DNA from: Distichodus sexfasciatus
Taxonomy: Eukaryota > Chordata > Actinopteri > Characiformes > Distichodontidae
Direction of reading: 5' to 3'
Length of the DNA: 64,000 nucleotides
Assembly (NCBI GenBank): GCA_032718565.1
Contig: JAVGVS010000394.1
Location: forward strand, 62,001-126,000
Shown here one piece after another: positions 57,001 to 64,000 of the stretch. The position numbers and the translations under genes were made by a program. Position 1 is the stretch's first letter, and each line of letters begins with the position of its first letter. The notes beneath the pieces are model-generated. The model ran no database searches, had not been told where the DNA came from, and was given only the letters and a program-made list of their open reading frames with translations.

Positions 57001-58740
57001 TTCTTATAATAGTGTTACCTAATTTACAATGTAAAAATGATGAAGTCTTAAATAAAGAATGTTGTCTTTGCTAGTGTCAGCTTTGCCCTAATGTAACAGG
57101 AGTCTCTTGTTCATTTAATGCATAATATTTTCTCTTTTTTGTCTCTGTTTCTTTCCAACATACAACAGATTGTATAATTTAATGCCATAATAATATTATA
57201 AATAATACATTATAATACAAAACATGCACAGTACTTCTGTAGCTGTAATTACATTCAGGAGAGCTTTGTTTTCCCTCCACTTCAGACAGACTCTCAACAG
57301 TTATACTGTAAATGCAGTCGTGTTTCCCCCAAGGATATTACACGTTTAATAGTAGGTTTTGTGGCTTTCATGACTGATTTAAACCGTGTGAACGAATGTG
57401 AAATTTTTGTTGACTTTAATGTGCAGGTCCCATAAAATAGCTTCAGATGAGGATTTTGTTCTCTAGCCGCTGTTTGCTCTCAAGTCTGTTTTCAGACGTA
57501 GAAGGTCTCATGGTTGTACTATTAAAAAAAGTGTAGTGCTCTAGTTTTTATGGGATTATTAAGAGAAAATCACTCGAGCTTTTCATAATTTTCTGTCATG
57601 AAGGGGAGCAAAATCATAAAAGGCAACGATCCATCAGGCACCATTAAATGCACAGATGGATCTGAAGTGAAATGAATATGGACAACAAATCCAAGAAAGT
57701 AATACTGTTTATAGTATTTATTTTATTACATATTTCTCTGCGGCAAGTGAATATGTTCATCTTCCAACTGAAAATTGAATTCACAAAGAGAAAAATACTT
57801 AGTTATGGTCAAACTTTTTCACATAAAATCACACTCTGTGAAGTGAGAAATAGAACTGAAGGAGATGAAAATTTGACCAATAAATCAAAAAGATATGCCA
57901 GTGAAGAGATGCTTGTAATCCAATGAGACTGATGTAGTGCTATATAGTACTTGAGTATGTGTGCTTTGTTACTGTACTGTATTATTTTGAGTATTTTAGA
58001 CTTTTTTGGAAACTGACACTGAAAGGGTAGTATTGCTACGTGCTATTCAAATAGTTTAGTTCTTTTACTCAATACGAATTCTAGTTCTGATAGGCGACTT
58101 TTAACTTTTTCTAGAGGCATTTTCTATGTAAGGAACCTTTACTTTTACCTACATTCACATTTATGACATTTAGCAAAGTATAGGTTTCAGTTGTTGCTTC
58201 ATTTGTGATGGAAACATTAAGCCAGGGCCAAGGCACTGAACAAAAGGTCAGCTTCTTCACAAGCCATCTTCTGTCAAGTTCGCTTGTTTACCGTGTTCCC
58301 TTCATATGCTTTTTAGGCCTTTTATTTATTTATTTATTTTATTTTGCTATAAACAAAGGAGGAATTAATGAAGTACAAATTCATTTAATGCACCGATGAC
58401 AAAAAGGCAAACAAAGAAGCAATCTTAGTTTATTTCTCAGCAGATTTAAAGATTTCAGGATATGATGTGGAATCTCCTGAAATTTAGGGAGCAAGTTTTC
58501 CTTGATATATGAGTTATACAGGAGTTGAGAACAGGTAGGATGTAGGGCTTTAGAAGTTGTCGTTCGAATAACGTGTAAATAGTAACACATCTGTGTTTAT
58601 TCTATGTTGTTATTATTATGTTTATAATTATTTTCGACTTTTACATGAGTGATATTGTTTATGTTTGATTACCGATTTCACATTATCAGAACTGGTCATC
58701 TTTGTTGGAATATTTATTGGACTTTGAGACTCCCTTGTGT
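54041..58740. other. Gene-free region between ednra and ttc29
   Basis: No exon recognised on either strand. (GT)n at 54568-54591 with a mirrored (CA)n at 54822-54848; AT-rich elsewhere. 55030-55160 is unusually GC-balanced for the region (ctgtgccgaggggcaaacct, gaactttgccctctgggcac) and could be a conserved non-coding element, which cannot be tested here. Confidence 0.45.
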
Positions 58741-58746
58741 GCGTTT

Positions 58747-58760
58747 GTTGCTATGGCGAC
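58747..58760 (+). promoter_or_regulatory. ttc29: X-box-like (RFX) motif upstream of ttc29
   Basis: gttgctatggcgac, an imperfect palindrome closely matching the RFX X-box (GTTGCCATGGCAAC type), 285 bp upstream of the ttc29 ATG. It is followed at 58765-58780 by ggttactttggttacc, which contains two more GTTAC half-sites. RFX X-boxes mark promoters of cilium genes, which fits TTC29's axonemal role. Confidence 0.65.
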
Positions 58761-59045
58761 TCGTGGTTACTTTGGTTACCAAGTCTGAGAGCGGAAGCAA
58801 TCCGGTAATAAAGAGCAAACTTTGGCAACAACGTTTTGAAACTTTTCATTCTTATTAATATTTTAAAGTTTTTACACGTGTTTTGACTGCTCGTAGTAAA
58901 TATAGTGCATCAGCTGCAAAAACCATCGCAGCCATTACACGAATCTGTTCGGTTGATAAGAAAAACTCTAGAATTATTTACTTACGTTAGATTTTAAAAA
59001 TTATAAATTCAGATTTTTTCTCAGTAACTGGACTACTGGACCGAA

Positions 59046-59152
59046 ATGGCTGATGCTGTGCTGCCCAAACAGAAGAAAGGTTTTCTTCCAGATATTAACA
59101 TAACCGACCCGCGTTATGGTTACCGCCTCAAGAGGAGCCGCCTCACTGTCAG
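59046..59152 (+). CDS. ttc29: ttc29 candidate first coding exon
   Basis: ATG in context cgaaATGG. Open for 35 codons with basic composition (KQKKG, RLKRSRL) to a clean donor (GTCAG|gtaaga). It is supported by its position 285 bp after the X-box and by phase agreement with the next exon. It has no strong similarity to the human N-terminus. Confidence 0.75.
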
Positions 59153-62100
59153 GTAAGATCATACTTACATCAATATATTGATAATGTATTTATTTTTCAA
59201 GATTTTTATTAGCCACATGCATAATTATACAAGCCCAACGCGTAGTGAGATGAAAAATATGAAAGTAAAGCAAGACGATTATTTCTATACCCTTAAAAAA
59301 CCATAGATGCCATAGGGAACCTTCTTTGGTTCTACAAAGACCCTTTTACCCATTGGTTCTTTGCAGAACCATTTATCATGAAGTGATCATGAAAAAAAAA
59401 TATATATTTGTATCTTTGTACCTGTGTTCATTATGTGCAATATGTAATAATTTGTTTAAATGCAGTGTTTGGTAAAACTTAACTGAGTCAAGTTATCAGT
59501 TACTTTAAATGAATTGCACATAATTAACTGATCTCTCTAAAAGGCAGTGGCAGATATTATCTGTTACTATTAAAAACTGCACCATAACTATCCTTTCTAC
59601 ACACATCCACATGTAAATCAGTAGGTTAGGCATAGGGTCAGTATTCATTAAGGTCATACTTTAACATAAAGCTTCTTCAAAGCACTGAAAAAAATATATA
59701 GGGCGTTACTTAAAGCACTGTTTTTTGCATTCAGTTCAACAAACAACCTTAAACAGCACAAAAAAGGTTCTACATCATAAAAGGTTCTCCAGAGCACTAA
59801 TGAAGAACCAGTTTTTCTTAAGAGTGTAGAGTGTATGTAAAAATGCAATTGTGCAATGCAGTAACTTATCACTTTGGAATGAGAATTTAATTACATCGAC
59901 CCGTGTTGCTTTGAGAAATATTTACGCCTAATGACATGAATTTATAATAGAGCATCTGATAGATATTTACCATTTGGTTTACGGCCAACTTATGATCGTT
60001 GGTAATCCGCATTTTTATGTGTTTGTGTTTGCATAAATACCTTTAATAAACTAATGAGTAATATTTTTGTCCTGCTCATAGTTGATCACAGCACGTTAAT
60101 TTAATTAAATTGTGCGTTAAATGTGTGCGTCTTTACCTCTGTATACATCGTTATGTCGTTACAACATATGCTACAAACTCGACGAGTTATTTTCTGGAAA
60201 TATGATGCGACATTTTATGTTATTATGACATCATATGCCTTTTTTTTGCTATTTATTTATTTATTAATTCCACGGTCGTCGGTGTCCAGTCGCTATAACG
60301 TCATTAAATGAAGTCGTCGGTTTCAGATGGAATGTGGGTAAGAACTTACACACCAGACCCCACTTATTACGGGAGAAACCCACTAGGAACACATAAAATT
60401 TCCCATTAGACATGAGGTCATCACAGAGGAGTTAAGCCCCGTTTATGAGGCCAAAACAAAAGATTGAAAGTCAAAGCAAACTTTACTGTAATTTCTGCTA
60501 TATACTGTACAAGTACACAGAGAGACGAGACGACATGGTACCAGCTTTTAACAGCGCAGATAACAAAGAAAAAGCAACAAAGAACAAATAAGGCACCTAG
60601 AATAAGCATTATATAAATACAATATAAAATACACACTTTAAACTAGAAGTAGAAAGACAGACAACCTACAATTGTGGTCTTAGAGTTGCCCTTTACACAG
60701 AATGTGCATGAGACCTGTGACAGTTTCAATATGAACAGTTCTATACAGTCTATCAAATAAAACAGCATCTTTTATAGTCTGAGCTAACACTCAAGTCAGA
60801 TCTAGTATGTGCAGATATTGTAACAAACAATATATATTATTATATATTAACTACATTCAGTAAGGACTCAGTATTCAACCCCTAGACCTAGACCAACAAC
60901 ATTACAATTTGGTCTACGGTCCAATCTGTGATAGTTGACAATCCATGTTTCTATGTGTTAATGTTTGCATACATACCTTTAATACATTAATGAATAATAT
61001 TTTTGAAGTAACAATGAAATGAGTAACATTACAGCACCAACTGCAACATTATCAGTAGACTCTAGTATAATGTCTTGTTACATTACCATTTCACTTTGCC
61101 TAGACTAGTAAAAATATTATATAAACTATTAATTGATAATGATTGATTGATTATATAAAATTTTGATTAACATATGGTTATTAAAAGCAGTTACAACAAG
61201 TAGTTGGCCAGTTGTTGTAGATTGGAAGGTTAGTTTGGAATATTGAGTTAAATTGATTGTCATAATGTTTCTATTTATCCCTTTGCATTCATCACATTCT
61301 GTGTGCAAATCGTTTTCAACAAGTGTTGCGTGGGAGAACTGGATTAGCAGTAAAGCAATGAAGTCTCACTTTGAACAGTATTTTAGTCAATTTGAATTTT
61401 GACAATCATTTGGTGCTGTGTAGGGGCAGTTGGTAGCGTCAAGATTAGAAAGTGAGCAAAAGGTTGCTGGTTCAAGTCCTGGAATGGTAAAGGTACCACT
61501 TAGGTACTCATAAGCAATTGCCGTCTCCAAGCACTGCTTTCCGGGTGCTGTCAATAAAAACTGCCCACTGATCCTTCACAGATGTCATGTTTGGTTGTTG
61601 TGCACTGTGTGCTGTGCTGTTGTGTTTAGTTTTTCTCAGTCGCTGTTGTGCATTTCTCACAACAGTTTGTGCATTTCTCAAAACAACATGAGCAAACTGC
61701 AAAACACAATAAATTACCTGCAAAAGCACATAACTTGCTCAAAATGCATTGTTTTTGTCCCAAAAGCAAATATTTATGCCATTCAAACTGTCAATGCCAT
61801 CAGAATCACAAGTCCTCGCTCCATCGTTTATGAACAAATAGTCAAAATAATCAGCCATGTTGTCAATATAACAGTTTGTTCTGGAAGTATTTTCTAATGA
61901 AAATTGTATCAAGGATTTTGAAAACACTGACTGAAAATGCATAAGGCTGAGTTTTGTGTATGGTATAGCAATATCAGTACCACAAAGAAACACATTACAG
62001 TGTGTGGGAGGGATCGATTGCACCAGACTAGCTGTATGATTCAAAGTTTTTTTTATTGTCTTGTACTGTTTATACAGTAAAGAAAAGGCTTTTACAGAAA

Positions 62101-63836
62101 TGCATTTTACAAATGACAAAAGAGAAAATGACAAAAAAAATGACAAATTATTATTAAAAAAACAAAGAAAATACCCCTTAGGCAGAGCTGTCATGCACCG
62201 CTGTATGGCAAATTACAGTACAGAGTTTTCCGACACATCCTGACTGTTTGTCAGGCCACAGATTTTCATCCACATCACAGTGTATATCCTCCCTAGCAAT
62301 TCCTCTTCTTCCTCTACCTCCTCTTACTCCTCCACCTCGCATCCTTACTCTTCTTCTTCTGAGCTCCTGGCCCTGTTCATTTCCTTGTTGTCCTTCCACG
62401 ACTGTGTCAGAAATTGTTGCACTGTGTTCTGTACTGTATATAGGCTTACCAATTGAAGGTTCATGGCACTTACCTCTGAACCATTGTAGAGAACTGGTTC
62501 ATCATTGGTTGATCAAATGGTTGACACATTCCCTCTCATAAATGAGAGTTAAAATTCACCTGAGATTAATTAATCAATTTAGGTCACATTTACCAAACAA
62601 GTTAGAGACATTTATAAAATATTACTGACAGATTTTGACACGTAGTTAAACACTTTTGCATGTACTGACGTAAACAATGAAATGCTGTTTAGGGAGGTAC
62701 GACTATTTAACTGATACACAGTATAATGCATTTTGACTGATATGACATAAGCAATTGATAATGTAAAAAATAGTAGACAGTTGTACAAAATCAGTTGCAA
62801 GAATGTACTAAAGCATTGACTGTTTGTTCAAACTAATGCGATTTTGCCTTTATGATTTGCGCAACTGACTAGATGACGTGGAGTTTGTACGAGCAGTTTT
62901 GAGAATTAAAATTCTGATCTGAGAAATGCACAACAGCAACTGAGAAAAACTGTAACAATGGCAAATAATCATTCAATGATCATAACTAATGATCAAGACA
63001 AATGTAGTGCTTGATCACACATACAGTTTCTCCAGATGAGTTGCAGGTTACTTTGGTTTGCATGTTGCATATCACACAACTTTAGTTGTGTTTGAATTAA
63101 CAGACTGAAGAGGAAGGAGACAGAGTCAAATTCTTCCTGCCATGAAAGCATGGAAAGCAAAGTTAACACTATTACTGAGGAGTTCTCCAAGCTGTAAGTA
63201 CAGTGGCACCACAATGACACCACATAGTTGATTTAGCAAGTCTGGGGTGTTAAGGAAAGTTTAATGGAGGTTGATTACTGATCGAGAGCTGACTGTATTC
63301 CCTTGGATCATTAATATTATGTCTTTGTGTTACTCTCCACTAGATTTCGGTACCCTCTACACCAAAACATTTGCGTATCCATGCTTCAGGAAGGCTTTCC
63401 CTACTCCTTCGAGGAGCTGTTCACCTTATTACGGCGCTCAAAGGTACTTCGGGAAGCCGCTGATCCTGACAGCACATTGTTTCATCAGCCGCCGTTGGAG
63501 GAGCAGCCTCAAAAACTCAAGATGCTCAAAGAACACCTCACCGCTGCAGAGGATGCCGAAAGATCCTGTAAGATTTGAGTGAGACTGAACCATCTCTAAA
63601 CCGATCATCAGTTTTCAATGCAGTAAGTAATACTAACATCATTGCAGTGTTCCAGGAAGTGGAAGCCTACGAAAATTACTTGGCACTCGCCAAGTTTTTC
63701 TCTACACCAGAAGACACGTGGCTTCGACATCACTTTTATGAGCTGAGTTTTCAGGCCGCCCACAATGTCACCTCGGACTATGGCAGGAGGGAGGCAGAGG
63801 CCAATGAACACATGGCCCAAGTCTACCTAGAAAAAG
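59046..63836 (+). CDS. ttc29: Tetratricopeptide repeat protein 29, 5' part (gene continues past right edge)
   Basis: Axonemal TPR protein needed for sperm flagella; human loss causes multiple flagellar abnormalities. Exons seen: 59046-59152 (MADAVLPKQKKGFLPDINIT ... RLTV), 63344-63567, 63648-63836. Phases match: AG|A across the 4.2-kb intron, then T|TG. Exon 2 reads NICVSMLQEGFPYSFEELFT and PLEEQPQKLKMLKEHLTAAE DAER, close to human TTC29 (NICVDMLRDGYHKSFTELFA, PLEEQPDKLDYLYHYLTRAE DAER). Exon 3 reads YLALAKFFSTPEDTWLRHHF YE and DYGRREAEANEHMAQVYLEK, matching human ALACYFNNSEDKWVRNHFYE and CGKKEAEAHMHMGLLYEE. The N-terminus is shorter than and unlike human, so the first exon is the least certain part. 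The TPR region lies beyond the window. Confidence 0.9.
59290..59830. mobile_element. Repeat of the 'ggttctttgcagaacc' family in ttc29 intron 1
   Basis: Contains aagggaaccttctttggttc-like and ggttctttgcagaaccattt sequence at the left and aaaaggttctccagagcact aatgaagaaccagtttttcttaag at the right. The ends ccttaaaaaacc and ttcttaagag are loosely inverse. No coding capacity. Confidence 0.5.
59831..61421. other. ttc29 intron 1, middle part
   Basis: AT-rich. The segment accatttggtttacggccaa...tgtgtttgtgtttgcataaatacctttaataaactaatgagtaatatttttg (59970-60070) recurs diverged at 60908-61003, so this contains two copies of an unnamed repeat. No exon seen. Confidence 0.45.
61422..62985 (+). mobile_element. 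SINE interrupted by a ~1.3-kb Tc1/mariner-like element
   Basis: 61422-61627 is the tRNA-derived SINE (ggggcagttggtagcg head, ggttcaagtcctgg B-box). Its tail resumes at 62956 (acaatggcaaataatcattc). The insert 61628-62954 begins agtttttctcagtcgctgtt gtgcatttctca and ends with its inverse tgagaaatgcacaacagcaa ctgagaaaaactgta, with TA at the right junction. On the minus strand near 62280-62400 there is an Arg/Gly-rich open stretch (RMRGGGVRGGRGRRG), as found at the N-terminus of some fish Tc1-like transposases, but no intact transposase. Confidence 0.7.
62986..63343. other. ttc29 intron 1, 3' end
   Basis: No recognised feature other than the pyrimidine-rich acceptor ttactctccactag at 63330-63343. 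Confidence 0.4.
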
Positions 63837-63919
63837 GTAATGAAGACATATACGCTCCTAAAGAGGTTATATCAATTGAAACACTTAACTTACTATATTT
63901 GGAATATTTGGGGATGGTG

Positions 63920-64000
63920 ACGGTCCAGTGTTTAGACCTTCACCTATGGGCCAAAAGGTCATTGGTTTGAATCCTACCTCCAGCACTACCATCATTGGCT
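63920..64000 (+). mobile_element. Start of another SINE at the right edge
   Basis: ggtgacggtccagtgtttagaccttcacc... ccaaaaggtcattggtttgaatcctacctcc resembles the tRNA-like head (B-box ggtttgaatcc) of the 5980/61422 SINE. Truncated by the window end. Confidence 0.5.

Noticed and set aside
62178..62399. Arg/Gly-rich minus-strand frame as a gene
   Set aside because: It lies inside a degenerate DNA transposon, is short and has no catalytic domain following it.

Overview
This window looks like nuclear DNA of a ray-finned (teleost) fish. It has long introns with GT-AG junctions, abundant (CA)n, (GA)n and (AT)n tracts, tRNA-derived SINEs, many short foldback DNA transposons, and five protein-coding genes recognisable as vertebrate orthologues. 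No bacterial, viral or CRISPR feature was seen. I built the gene models by eye, joining exons only where splice sites, reading phase and recalled family sequence agreed. Species and teleost paralogue (a/b) cannot be decided from the sequence. Layout, left to right: sh3d19 (minus, stop at 119-121, candidate first coding exon 14912-14993); fhip1a, formerly fam160a1 (plus, 18539-32277); tmem184c (minus, 35092-41979); ednra, endothelin receptor A (minus, stop 45131-45133, first coding exon near 50021-50547); ttc29 (plus, 59046 to beyond the right edge). From memory, all five orthologues lie on human 4q31 in two clusters (TTC29-EDNRA-TMEM184C and SH3D19-FAM160A1). Here the clusters sit side by side with relative orientations kept within each. 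sh3d19/fhip1a are head to head, fhip1a/tmem184c tail to tail, and ednra/ttc29 head to head across about 8 kb of gene-free DNA. The genes do not form a pathway. They encode an SH3 scaffold, a dynein/Hook endosome adaptor, a multi-pass membrane protein, a peptide-hormone GPCR and a sperm/cilium axonemal protein. The most unusual place is the 5' part of ednra. The exon that should encode the extracellular N-terminus to TM2 (50021-50547) is recognisable but broken by several small indels. Immediately downstream, about 1.2 kb (48.8-50.0 kb) is a degenerate tandem array in which each ~145-bp unit repeats the 3' end of that exon (the TM2 LIYIAID-like codons), its splice donor and the start of the intron. 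All other ednra exons are clean. This is either real local amplification and decay of an exon-intron boundary or a poorly assembled repeat. Other notable items: an sh3d19 with only two SH3 domains instead of the five in human; an X-box-like motif upstream of the ciliary gene ttc29; 22-bp minisatellites that appear to have grown out of a foldback transposon; and several nested transposon insertions.
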